Below, piece after piece: positions 41,920-52,187 of a DNA stretch of 64,000 nt; position 1 is the first letter of the stretch; the number at the start of each line of letters is the position of its first letter. The DNA is taken from assembly GCA_019828595.1 (NCBI GenBank), contig JAHQRK010000023.1, positions 434,001 through 498,000 on the forward strand, written 5' to 3'. The notes beneath the pieces were generated by a model. The model was not told the DNA's origin, ran no database searches, and saw only the letters and a program-made list of their open reading frames with translations. The position numbers and the translations under genes were made by a program. This DNA is from Aphanomyces cochlioides (taxonomy: Eukaryota > Oomycota > Saprolegniomycetes > Saprolegniales > Verrucalvaceae).

Positions 41920-44777
41920 CTATGTCAAATCTGTGTCGTTGGCTTGGTCGGATGAGTCTTGTTGTCGCGACGAGCCTAGGAATCCATGAAAAGGCTGTGT
42001 GGGAGGCGCACGCTGTCGTACCTGCTCTTCTTTGTCGGAGTTGTTCCTGTCGCTGAAATCGCAAGTCCTCGAGTCTCGCCTTTCGCTGGCGCTCCAGCTC
42101 GTCTTGTTGCTTCTTCGCCACCACTTCGGGCAACTGCTCGTATACCCGACGGCTTCTGGCCTTCATTTCTCGAGGTGACACGCACACTCGGATGCCCCGT
42201 CGAGACGCCACGTTGTTTTGAGTCTTCATGTCGGGCACTTCATTGCATCGCGACAGTTGCGCATGTGGGGAAGGACGACGACCTACTGGCTATGTCAAAA
42301 ACTTCACCCACTCACAACATACTTATTTGCTCTCTCTCGGTGGGTATCAGCTCCTCATTTCTTCCTAGTGGTCGTCTTCGTGTGAGCTGTGGTCGGTCGT
42401 GCGTCTCCTTGTCCAGTATCCCAATCTTAGCTGTCTTCGCGCGTGGCTTGGCTTCTTCGTGGACAAGGTCGTTGAGACGAGCGATATCTTCTGTCTTGGT
42501 CGCCTTCCCTCGAAGAATTCAATCGCGTCCTTTGCATCACTAAGGGGGGAGGCATTCTCCCTCCATATCGAGGTGGAGGTGGTTGGTGGACGCACGCCTC
42601 TTCACTCCTATCTTGTCTATCAAACCGTGGTCGAATACTCAAATCACGTACCCTTCTGCGATGGTTTCCAACTTGCCACAAATAATTGTCTTGTCATCGA
42701 ATGAGATGTGTGGCGTCACATCGCCGTTGCTGTCGAGAGTGGCTTCTATATGCGCTTCGTCACTGTCGGGAGTTGTTTCGCTCTCCAATGGAAAAGAATC
42801 CGACGCGTCTTCAGTTGTCATCGCTTTCAAGCCTTCCGTTCGCGTCGAGAGAAGCTTCGACGAGTCAAGGTGTCAAGAAAATTGTCGTCGTACCTCTTCT
42901 TCTAGCTTGCACATCTTGGCTGCCATTTCTTGTTGAACGTCGTCTTGGTGACGGACGACGTCAGCAAGTCGGGCGATTTCGGCATCCTTCTGGTCCATCA
43001 TTTCTTCGTGACGAACTTGGCTGTCGTTGAGTTGGCATTTCGCCTCGTTCAGTTCAGCCTCAAGTTGACCGAGTGTCTGTTGGACTGGATCAAGAAAGAG
43101 AACGCATGTCGACTCCGTACCTCGTCTTTCACCTTCTCCATCTTCGACTTCTCCGCGATCAAGTCTTCTTGTAGCTCCACGAGTCTGTTAGCTATCGCAA
43201 TAAGCTCGTCTCGAGTCGCTCGCAGTTGTTTGATTTTCTACAAGAAGACAAGTCAACTCAACGAGAACGACACATCGGGACATACGAGCTTGAGTCGATT
43301 GACTCGAACGATGACGGTGGTGGTGTGATGTCTTGGTTTGCTCATGCACGATGTCCCGTCGTACGTAACGATATCCGCTTTCACATCTTCGGTTTGGATC
43401 AACGATGTGACCTTCTAGACGGACGACGACGAGTTCATATACACACAACAGCAACATCGTCTTACCGGCGCCTCTACTTTGCACATCTTGGTTGTCTGTT
43501 GCTCGGCTTTTTCCACGCGGATTCGGGCGTCGGGTTGATGAACATCCGTCTTGATCGCATTTCTGGACGAATTCAATCGCGCTCGAATGAGCATGACCGA
43601 GGGGGAAGGCATTCTCCCTCCATGTCGAGGTGGAGGTGGTTGGTGGACGCACGCCTCTTCACTCCTATCTTGTCTATCAAACCGTGGTCGAATACTCAAA
43701 TCACGTACCCTTCTGCGATGGTTTCCAACTTGCCACAAATAATTGTCTTGTCATCGAATGAGATGTGTGGCGTCACATCGCCGTTGCTGTCGAGAGTGGC
43801 TTCTATATGCGCTTCGTCACTGTCGGGAGTTGTTTCGCTCTCCAATGGAAAAGAATCCGACGCGTCTTCAGTTGTCATCGCTTTCAAGCCTTCCGTTCGC
43901 GTCGAGAGAAGCTTCGACGAGTCAAGGTGTCAAGAAAATTGTCGTCGTACCTCTTCTTCTAGCTTGCACATCTTGGCTGCCATTTCTTGTTGAACGTCGT
44001 CTTGGTGACGGACGACGTCAGCAAGTCGGGCGATTTCGGCATCCTTCTGGTCCATCATTTCTTCGTGACGAACTTGGCTGTCATTGAGTTGGCATTTCGC
44101 CTCGTTCAGTTCAGCCTCAAGTTGACCGAGTGTCTGTTGGACTGGATCAAGAAAGAGAACGCATGTCGACTCCGTACCTCGTCTTTCACCTTCTCCATCT
44201 TCGACTTCTCCGCGATCAAGTCTTCTTGTAGCTCCACGAGTCTGTTAGCTATCGCAATAAGCTCGTCTCGAGTCGCTCGCAGTTGTTTGATTTTCTACAA
44301 GAAGACAAGTCAACTCAACGAGAACGACACATCGGGACATACGAGCTTGAGTCGATTGACTCGAACGGTGACGGTGGTGGTGTGATGTCTTGGTTTGCAC
44401 ATGCTTCTTCGTGGATCTGTGAGAGACGATGTCCGGCCGGACGTACCTGTGGTGCTTGTTATCGTTGGTTGTAGAAAAGATCTGGGGAAACGATTGCAAG
44501 TCGCAGCAGCGAGGTTTGGATTGGCAGGTCTAAGAATAGACTCAACTGGAATTGCAGCTTGCTGCCATTGTATCCCGTGTCAATGTCGACGCTTCCTCCA
44601 TGACGAGTCCGCGCCTTTTCTTCGTGATGAGAGGCAACAATAAATTTTTTGAACCTTCATGGATATCGAGTTTGGGAGTCTTGCCCCAGTCGCGATCTTC
44701 AACAGGACGCGAGATTGAAAATTTGTACTATTTTCTGCGCGAGAAAACCCGCGCACGTCCAACGAGATAAATGCCAT
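41920..44777 (-). CDS. Coiled-coil protein with internally duplicated module and C-terminal ALMS-like motif
   Basis: Start ATG at 44777 ('MAFISLDVRGFSRAENSTNF'), a 40-nt intron, then 'ARTRHGGSVDIDTGYNGSKL', and after two more introns the first coiled coil 'KIKQLRATRDELIAIANRLV' and 'TLGQLEAELNEAKCQLNDSQ' with regular heptads. Next are an acidic exon 'LESETTPDSDEAHIEATLDS' and a Pro-rich exon 'EEACVHQPPPPRHGGRMP'. The whole coiled-coil/acidic/Pro-rich block occurs twice. The C-terminal part has 'EMKARSRRVYEQLPEVVAKK', like the ALMS motif of centrosome and basal-body proteins, ending at TAG 41920. That the ALMS part belongs to the same transcript is likely but not proven. Confidence 0.6.
42540..44410. 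repeat. Tandem duplication with 1057-bp period
   Basis: The segment from about 42545 to 43350 recurs at about 43602-44408, offset exactly 1057 bp, with only a few substitutions by eye (e.g. G at 43051 versus A at 44108 region; A/G near 43309/44366). Left of the highly similar part, only short islands such as GAATTCAATCGCG match, and the intervening 250 bp have diverged. It covers whole exons and introns of the minus-strand coiled-coil gene. Confidence 0.93.
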
Positions 44778-44865
44778 GTTAGTTTATGAACTTTACCTGT
44801 GCTTCACTATTGTTAACCCAGATGTTGATGTTCATCGGAACACGACAAGTGGGAAGGAATTCATG

Positions 44866-46511
44866 TTAGCGCTTTTGAAGATTTAAGATGTGCTTGAAGA
44901 GGTGTCGAACTTTGCTTGGATCGTGGTTGGACGCATACGTCTTTAAATGCAAAGCTGCAAAGCGTTCGAGGTCTCGTCCTTCGGTTTCCATCGTTTCCAT
45001 CGTTGTCTGCAGTTTGCCTACATCATCAAGTGAGATATACATCTTCTCATCTATCGTACCGCTGCTTTGTTTCGCAATGAAATGACTTTCGGCGATGCAG
45101 TCAAACCACTCCATTTCCTGCTCGCGCGTCAAACTCTCGATAGTCCGCCCATGAACTCACTTTGCATCGAGAAGTTTTCGATCGTCCAACGGCCGCTGTT
45201 CCCAGCATGGATTTAACGGCAGGGTGCTTCAAAGTCTACGAGAAGTCAACGTCAGAAACGAGCGCTATGTGCAGGTTTTTGTACATGAAGAAAGATGTGT
45301 TTCGTGGCTTGGGACATGGGTTGGAGTGAACTTTGAATCCTCTGCAGGGCATTATCTACTTGGTCTGTCAAGAGCATCAGCATTTCCAAGAGGCGAGTTG
45401 CAGCCACGCAGCATTCCCGTCCATCTTGTAAATAGACTTCATCGCATTCACCTGAGTCGTACACGCGGATCCAGAGATCCACGAGACGGCCAAGAGCACT
45501 CAAGATAGCATTGTTGAGCACTTTTTTCGTCCGGCGATCTTTCTTGTCTTCGCTCAATAATATCGATAGGCGCGTCTGATGTATCCAGTCTTTATTCGTC
45601 GCGGCAAAACGCTCTTGGCAAATCAACATGTCTCGATCAAATAAATGCTCCATAAATTGGAGCACCAAGAGTGTTCTACATCGAATTCCAAGAGATTGAG
45701 AGAAGTGACAGTTGTCTTACCTTTGCCATTTATCATTCATAGGACTCAGGACAAGATCCTACACACAATTAGAGCTGGATTCACGGCGAGGCGGACTTGG
45801 AGAACTTTGTCCACAGCTGTCCACTCCATGGGAAACGCAATGGCGATTTGGCATTGTGAGGCTTGCTCCATGACGAAGATAAGAGACGAGTAAATAGCAA
45901 CAGCACGGCTGTACGTAGTTTCGTTTTCTATTTGATCGAGGAGCTCCTGAAACAATAGTGGTGTTGGATATTCTTTGCCAAGAGCTACTACACTTCGTAA
46001 TGCAGAAATAGCAACGTCAGGGTCATTGGTGCTCAGCGATGTGACGATGTCAAAAACCTATGAAATATAAGTGAGGATCGCGCAATAAAGAACTGCAAAC
46101 CAGTGAATTGTTCATGGATGATTTGGTAGTAGACGAAGGAGTGATTGGTTTTTGATCGAGTCGTTTATGTTGCTGCTGGACAGGCGTGGACAAATCCATC
46201 TCGTAGTCGGGCAGGTGCACGTATTTATTTGCAGCGACGGGCGATTTATTGGGTGTTCTTGGTGGCTTGTCGTTGCCACGGGATGGAGTTTGAGCTACAT
46301 CAATAATTTGGACGTCGTTGAGTCCTTGTTTGCCTTTCTCTGAGGGTTGTCGACCTCGAATTCCATTGCGAGTATCAGAGACTGGGTTCTTAAATTTCCT
46401 TGGAGATTCATACGATGATGGAGAGAGCGGCTTGAAGTATGACGATATTGGACGCACTCCACTTGGCGACTCGGACTTGCGCCTCTTCTGCCCCGATGAC
46501 ATCAAATTCAA
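44866..46511 (-). CDS. Unknown helical-repeat protein
   Basis: Begins 'MNLMSSGQKRRKSESPSGVR' with a basic N-terminus and the aromatic motif 'PISSYFKPLSP', reminiscent of a degenerate PCNA-type box. An intron after 'MNNSL' leads to amphipathic helices: 'VFDIVTSLSTNDPDVAISAL', 'FQELLDQIENETTYSRAVAI', 'QFMEHLFDRDMLICQERFAA', 'VLNNAILSALGRLVDLWIRV' and 'KVRHLFKHILNLQKR' before TAA 44866. About five exons. It looks like an ARM/HEAT-type helical protein with a disordered nuclear-looking head; no family recognised with confidence. Confidence 0.55.
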
Positions 46512-46674
46512 AATTGTCCATGAGAAAATATGATTTTTTTGTGTATTTTATATTTTCTTTACAAAGATCAATATTAATTATTGATGTAATACAGTAATTT
46601 AATTTATAATTGTATTTTTGGTGAATTATTTGGATTGGTCAAAATCAGTTTATTATTTTCACAGTGGACACAAG

Positions 46675-47893
46675 ATGACCAAAGCGCGCCGGACGCGGCA
46701 ATGTGAGCTCTGTGGCCGTGAAGAAGATGGCGAGAAGAAGGTACTTTCTCTGCTTGATGATGGGTGCGCTGAGTATGATATTGTAACTTGAGAAGATCTG
46801 GAGGAAGATTTTGTGGGAGCAACAACCGTTTGAAGATTGCTACGTCGATTCGTCCTTTCTCGAGCAGCTTCGGACAAATGGTACGTCTCGTCGCGATCTT
46901 TCCCAATCGTTGATTCTGATAGAAAACGTTCGTGAGTATGACTATTGGGGTATGTCCAAGGCGTCTGCTGCCATCACGCAACAGCTCAGCCTGGTCTTTA
47001 TCTTCTTTGTACGTGTGAGGCTGCAATGCTGGATTTCATTTTGTCTTCGGATTAGGCGATATTCGTCAACTCGAGAGAGTACGTTTGGTCATGGCATTTG
47101 CTCGCAGCGATAGATGTTTTTGTTGCACTCGTGGGGTACTTTGTCATGTTTTATTGCGCACAGCCCGAGTTTGGTCCGTGGAATTACCTATAATCCATTG
47201 AATCTCGGCGTTGTTGTAGATATGTGGCAGGGTGTGAAAGAGTGCATGCTCTTTTCAGCAACTCTATCCATCTTGTCGCCTGTATTGCGGACGCTGACAG
47301 AGTCGTACGCTGTCGATACGATTTGGGCGTTGTCGGTCGCGTTGACGGGTATCCACCTCATTACCCACGACTACACATACATCAATGGAACGACGTTCAA
47401 GTAAATATGCAAATATTCTCTCGAAGCACCAGACGAGATGCGTAGGTATGCCGGCACGATCTCACTCAATGCAGCGATATTTACGTCGGTTCTACTCGCG
47501 TCGCTTCTCCACTCGAACGAACAAGTCTTTTCCTTTGTTTTGTTTGCAATCGAGGTGTTTGCTGTGTGTCCTATTGCCCAACACAATATCAAGGTAATTC
47601 CATCAACTATATGCTACGACTCAGCCATGATTCTATAGAAAACGTCCGAGAATGCCCATCTTGCGCTTGCGCTTGTGCTGTTTTGTACGGCGTTGGCGCT
47701 CATGTGGCCCATCTCGCCTTCTATTTCCGTCGTTGTTTTCGTCGCAGTGGGTTTTATCACATTTGTCTGCCCCTTGTGGCTTATGCACGCCCAAGAATAC
47801 AAAAAGTACACTCTCCATGTCGTCCTTCTCTTATCTTTCTCTAGCGAAATCCAAGGGCCATGGGATATTGCTAAAGTCGAGCCGCAACAATAA
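46675..47893 (+). CDS. PIGC: GPI-GlcNAc transferase subunit C (PIG-C/GPI2)
   Basis: Seven to eight exons. After a short Cys-containing leader 'ARRTRQCELCGREEDGEKK', the PIG-C hallmark 'KILWEQQPFEDCYVDSSFLE' appears, then 'ASAAITQQLSLVFIFF' and many membrane helices ('WHLLAAIDVFVALVGYFVMF', 'LLASLLHSNEQVFSFVLFAI', 'LALALVLFCTALALMWPI'). 'KECMLFSATLSILSPVLRTL' and the final 'EIQGPWDIAKVEPQQ' also fit the family. PIG-C is a polytopic ER subunit of the complex that adds GlcNAc to phosphatidylinositol, the first step of GPI-anchor synthesis. A CCAAT box (ATTGG) sits at 46634-46638, 37 bp before the ATG. Confidence 0.9.
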
Positions 47894-48616
47894 ATACAAT
47901 TCCATCTGTCATGTTGTTGGCCACCCGTGTCTTGTCGGACAGAATCTCCGCGCCGACCCGCGCCATCTTCTTCAAGCTTGAAGTAGCCGTTTTTTGCCCC
48001 TCTTGTTTCTTTTTTCACTTGATTAATGTATTGACAGAGTCGCGTGATTCGAAATTTCCCCATCGAAAACCATGTGTGGTTCAATTAATCGGTTCCAGGT
48101 TTCGACTTCCTTTTCCTTCGTTTTAGCGACTTCTTAGCACCCCTTCTCCTGATGAATTTAATGCCCTCCTTCCAAAATCGCCATATATTCACTGTGCTAA
48201 ACATAGCTATCACCCGGAAAAGCCATCCTGCTTTTAATGACATTGCCTTTAACATTAGCAAACATGCCATTAAAGCGAGGGAACTTGGGTGTATTCAACT
48301 TGCCAAAAAAAGAAAGCCGCTTGCGACTTTCCCCTTCAAGTTGGGTAATTTAAATACTCGGAAGGACAGATGACGACGATCGTCGCCGCGATGGTGCATG
48401 CTAGAGCGTTGTGTTTCCATTCCCCACAAGAGAGCAAGAGCTCAAGTGAGAGGGCTAGGGCGGCCGCTTCTCGCGAGGGAGGCGTTTCATCGAGCAAGCC
48501 AATCACAGGCGATTTAAAAACGTTCGATGGAAATATGGAATGCGGGCGTTTCGATAAAATTGTACAGGCGGAAAAAAAGTGAAACGACCAAGCCATGACC
48601 TGAATCACGAGATGGC
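47894..48616. other. Intergenic region, no gene supported
   Basis: Several short open frames on both strands here lack protein-like composition. No repeat or RNA gene is seen. The last 250 bp are presumably the promoter and leader of the Myb gene. Confidence 0.5.
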
Positions 48617-49714
48617 ATGGCATATTCGATCACGCCGCGTCGAGCACACATGACGACTGACGAGTTGAAAATCACCGCGCCTTCGCTGCTTGCGTTCGCG
48701 AAATTCAAAGAACGGGAAGCGATGAACTCTCCAACGTCGCCTGGCATGTCCAAATCCGCTGCTGCAACGTCGATGGCGGCACGGAAAGACATGACCGACG
48801 CCGCCACGGCGTTTCGAACGAACAATCACTTTGATGACGAAGATAACGACACGAGCGACTCCGACACCCCACGAGACTGCAAAGCCAACACGGGACGATG
48901 GACTGATGCTGAACACAAGCTCTTCTTGAAGGGGCTTGAGTGCTTCCCCTACCGCGCGTGGAAGAAGATTGCCACATTGATCAAGACTCGAAGCGTCGTC
49001 CAAATTCGAACGCATGCTCAAAAGTACTACCAAAAACTTGCCAAAGAAGAAGCGAAAGGCAAAGACCGCAACAATGCCGACTTCATGATGGCAAATGCCG
49101 CCTCTTCCTACGCGCAACATTCACCCGACATGGAAACGCGACAAAAGTCCGCGAACAACAACACAAACGTCAAGAAACGCAAGTTCAGCTTTGACGAGGG
49201 ACACTACACACGTTTGCCCAAGCGCAAGGAAACCATGTTGGTCAACGAACCTAAGTCGATGGACATGATGCGACCAAACCCGCTTGCCGACAAAGCTCGC
49301 CTTCATGAAAATTTGAGCAAGCGTCGACCTGTTGTTGCATTTGACGTTCCCATGATCGTGGAATACCCTGACGACAAACAATTGGACGACTACGACGACA
49401 GCCTCTCACGAATGACGCCAGTCCTTGATGACGATATGCTTCAACTCACGGACGAGGATTGGTTTTCATCCAACTCAGAGACCAAGCTCGACGACGACTT
49501 GCTCCCCGAGGAGATGGTCTCACCGTCGTCATCGCCAAGAAAGAAAAACGCCTTCATGTCGGTCTACCACTGCGATACCTCATTCGACTTCGAACCCGAA
49601 GCTGATCCATACTCGATCCTCTTTGACGACCATGTCGCCTCTACCAACACGGATGAGTTCATCCTCGACCCACAGACGTTCCTCACATGTTACTTCAACA
49701 AGGACAGCAGTTGA
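48617..49714 (+). CDS. SHAQKY-class single-repeat Myb transcription factor
   Basis: Intronless, 365 codons. One Myb/SANT helix-turn-helix at about residues 92-142: 'GRWTDAEHKLFLKGLECFPY', 'RAWKKIATLIKTRSVVQIRT' and 'HAQKYYQKL', a variant of the plant/protist SHAQKYF motif with Thr for Ser. Alternating acidic stretches ('DDDMLQLTDEDWF', 'YDDSLSRMTPVLDDD') downstream could be an activation region; a basic 'KKRKFSF' may be the nuclear signal. Start at ATG 48617 or the internal ATG 48650; the first is kept as the longer form. Confidence 0.9.
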   Translation: MAYSITPRRAHMTTDELKITAPSLLAFAKFKEREAMNSPTSPGMSKSAAATSMAARKDMTDAATAFRTNNHFDDEDNDTSDSDTPRDCKANTGRWTDAEHKLFLKGLECFPYRAWKKIATLIKTRSVVQIRTHAQKYYQKLAKEEAKGKDRNNADFMMANAASSYAQHSPDMETRQKSANNNTNVKKRKFSFDEGHYTRLPKRKETMLVNEPKSMDMMRPNPLADKARLHENLSKRRPVVAFDVPMIVEYPDDKQLDDYDDSLSRMTPVLDDDMLQLTDEDWFSSNSETKLDDDLLPEEMVSPSSSPRKKNAFMSVYHCDTSFDFEPEADPYSILFDDHVASTNTDEFILDPQTFLTCYFNKDSS

Positions 49715-49761
49715 GCATAGAGCTCAGGCACCTCTAATTTTGTCTAACTTATTACAAAGCG

Positions 49762-50397
49762 TCATGCCATTCCATTTTTGACTTCCATCGACAATATACT
49801 TCCTTCACCATCGCATATGAACAACTTGACCGGCATGTCGGTTCCTTTGCATAAGACAGACAAGCTTTCTGTGGATGGCATCGGGTCTTGCATTCGAAAC
49901 ACCATGGCGCAATAGAGTGGTTGGTCCGATTTCTTGGCCCCTGGGGCGTGTACGTCGTACGCTATGAAGAGTTGTGTGGCTGACGATACGCGAGGAATAT
50001 CCACACCATTGTGACCGTCTCGATGCCGCCGTGGAATAAACTTGCGTTCCTTGAGAAAACAATACACTTGACGACACTCCACACTCACATGGACATGCAA
50101 TAGATCGCTGATTTCTCGCAGTGACAACGCCGTTGCTGATGTGGAAGCCGTGAAGATGTCCAAAACGCCACGATGAGCCAAGCAGTAGGCTTCTTCGGGA
50201 TACAAATGCAGCTTGTTGGCCTTGACATGCCCGACGTTGAACATCGCTTTTCCGCGCTGTTTCGTCACATTCGTAAGACCAGTTTCCACGTTAAGCACGC
50301 CAACAGATCGGGTTTTAACTGAGTTCGTCTCACTCCTGTTCAGATCTGCGTAATAAGTATTCACAGCAGGGGCAGCATTGGTGCCGCTTTGCGCCAT
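49762..50397 (-). CDS. TSEN54: tRNA-splicing endonuclease subunit Sen54-like
   Basis: Single frame of 211 codons. The N-terminal Sen54 signature is 'KQRGKAMFNVGHVKANKLHL' followed by 'YPEEAYCLAHRGVLDIF', which resembles the HPEEALFLLERG block of TSEN54. The next part 'QVYCFLKERKFIPRRHRDGH' and 'QLFIAYDVHAPGAKKSDQPL' corresponds to its C-terminal domain. TSEN54 is a structural subunit that positions pre-tRNA in the intron-excising endonuclease. At 211 aa it is much shorter than yeast or human Sen54 (about 470-530), mostly missing the central insertion. Confidence 0.78.
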   Translation of the reverse strand: MAQSGTNAAPAVNTYYADLNRSETNSVKTRSVGVLNVETGLTNVTKQRGKAMFNVGHVKANKLHLYPEEAYCLAHRGVLDIFTASTSATALSLREISDLLHVHVSVECRQVYCFLKERKFIPRRHRDGHNGVDIPRVSSATQLFIAYDVHAPGAKKSDQPLYCAMVFRMQDPMPSTESLSVLCKGTDMPVKLFICDGEGSILSMEVKNGMA

Positions 50398-50474
50398 TCT
50401 TATCCTGCAAAAAGAGTGTCACTTTATAAAAAATATGTAAAGTGAGACAAAAGTCATTTTTGACTTGTTCGGCA

Positions 50475-51552
50475 TTATTGAAAGTGAGCCATTTCCTCCT
50501 CCTCATCACTGAGGACAGTACAAACATGAGGCTGCCGTCGTTCGTCGTATCTGTGGCCGCTACTGGCCGCTCGGTCGTACCATAGAAATGGATTTGTATC
50601 AAGGAGCCTCCGCAGTGTTTGTGTCGACGTCTTCAACGCAATCAGCTTGGCATGAGGTTTCTTGGAAGTCTTCAGCATTTCGTCGCACACCTGTTTGTTG
50701 GTATTTCACCAGATTGCAGCTTGAGACGTACCCCAACGGTGTGATCCACGTGTTGGGTGCACACGTCAAGCATATATCGCGTCCACATGCATCCTTCATC
50801 GATGCAAGCGTTTGGTGGCCTGTTTGACTCAACGTCAGCTCGCTCATCCTTGCTAAGCTGGCTCAATGACGCAGAATTGGTCGTCGCGTACGAGCCACAT
50901 TCAGATTTGGGCGACTTTGGGCGCATGTCCAGTGGCCGAGTGGCTTTTGAGTCTTGCATTGTTCGTCGAAGCGCCATCGCTTGCCTTTCCCAATCCTGCC
51001 AAACTGCAAGCGGCACACGGGCCTTTTCACGACGAAGGTAATCAACGTCGGATGGTGTCAAGCGATTCCTTGGTTTTCGGCTCATGTTTTTCGCCAAGAG
51101 GACAAGTGTTTTCCGGCAGGGAGCCTCGCGCGGTGGTGGTGAAAGCTCAGGAGCCTCGAGTGGCCGAATATTGCATGGAATGTATTGGCGTTCAAGCATG
51201 ACTTCTCGGTCACCATCCCTAACATTCGACTGGACAAGAAATACGCATTGCCCTTCTGTCGTGTTCTACGTAGTAGATACATTAAAATCAATGAAGAACA
51301 GATATCAGAGTTTACATGTGATGCAAGCTGAATCTGCACGGCAAGAGATTGTCCTGGAGGAACGATACCCTTGGATGGATGGAGCCGAAACCGTGTCGAC
51401 TCTGTGCATTGGATTTTGAAATGTATGTGATCCTGGCCTAGAGATCTATTGCACAGAAGTAGGCACTGCTTCTTCTTCTGGCCTACGACAAAGTCGAACG
51501 GCGTCGGCTGTGCTTCCACGGCCAGAAGGTTGGAGCAGTCTTGAGTTTCCAT
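50475..51552 (-). CDS. MSP/PapD-like (major sperm protein) domain protein
   Basis: Three exons. The first, from ATG 51552, has an immunoglobulin-like MSP domain: 'VEAQPTPFDFVVGQKKKQCL', 'LCNRSLGQDHIHFKIQCTES', 'FRLHPSKGIVPPGQSLAVQI'. A 49-nt intron leads to 'NTTEGQCVFLVQSNV', a long Arg/Pro-rich region ('RKPRNRLTPSDVDYLRREKA') and, after a 41-nt intron, an acidic C-terminus 'TVLSDEEEEMAHFQ'. MSP domains occur in VAP and in cilia/motile-sperm-type proteins. There is no C-terminal membrane anchor, so it is not a standard VAP. Confidence 0.75.
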
Positions 51553-51722
51553 CAACCCGGTAGCTGCCTTTGTGTAACCGCTGGCAAAAGAATCAAGAAT
51601 ATTCGGAAATTTAATAAAATATGAAATTCAGATCGTATTTTTGCAATTATTTGATGTTTTTGAAGTTGATTTTTTTTTAATTCACACGATTGAGATGCCT
51701 GTCGTCGAGTCACCTCAGCAAC

Positions 51723-52127
51723 ATGGAACGTGTCCAAGAGGAGGAATTCAGACGCTCCTTGTTTGCAGCCATGATATACCGAGGTACATCCAAGGACCGG
51801 GACGACTACATCCTGGAGATCAGACTATAACTCCCCGCGACTCGGCCTCTCCACAGAGACGGCAATCCTACAAAGTCGAGCATCCTGGAGTGCTTCTTGA
51901 TTGCTTCGCAGGTTCGAAGAGCTAAAGCTACCAAATCCGCCAGACTTCATAGGGAAAAAAGGAAAGACAGAGAGAACAGTGATGTGCTTCGGCGTGGTGA
52001 GCTAGAATGTATCTGCGAGCTGACTCGGATTGTTCGAGTTGACTCGAGTCAGTCACGGCCATCAAAGCAACGTCTTGTCCCAGGCAACAACTGCAATATC
52101 GCAACAAACGGGTTCCTCGATTTCTGA
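51723..52127 (+). CDS. Unknown small protein (92 aa), four exons
   Basis: Exons 51723-51783, 51824-51874, 51920-51978 and 52020-52127 join without phase error: 'MERVQEEEFRRSLFAAMIYR', 'DYNSPRLGLSTETAIL', 'LKLPNPPDFIGKKGKTERT', 'IVRVDSSQSRPSKQRLVPGN'. Introns are 40-45 nt, like those of neighbours. It lies head to head with the MSP-domain gene (171 bp between ATGs) and ends 60 bp before the PARP start. No family recognised; the composition (basic, Ser/Pro) suggests a small soluble protein. Confidence 0.5.
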
Positions 52128-52187
52128 TATCTCCATTCGTCCCGAGGCACGGGCATCATTTCGTCCTTCTTCCCGTTGTGTGCTGGC

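Noticed and set aside
49762..50077. Second minus-strand frame overlapping TSEN54
   Set aside because: Shifted frame of the same exon; no independent start or composition.
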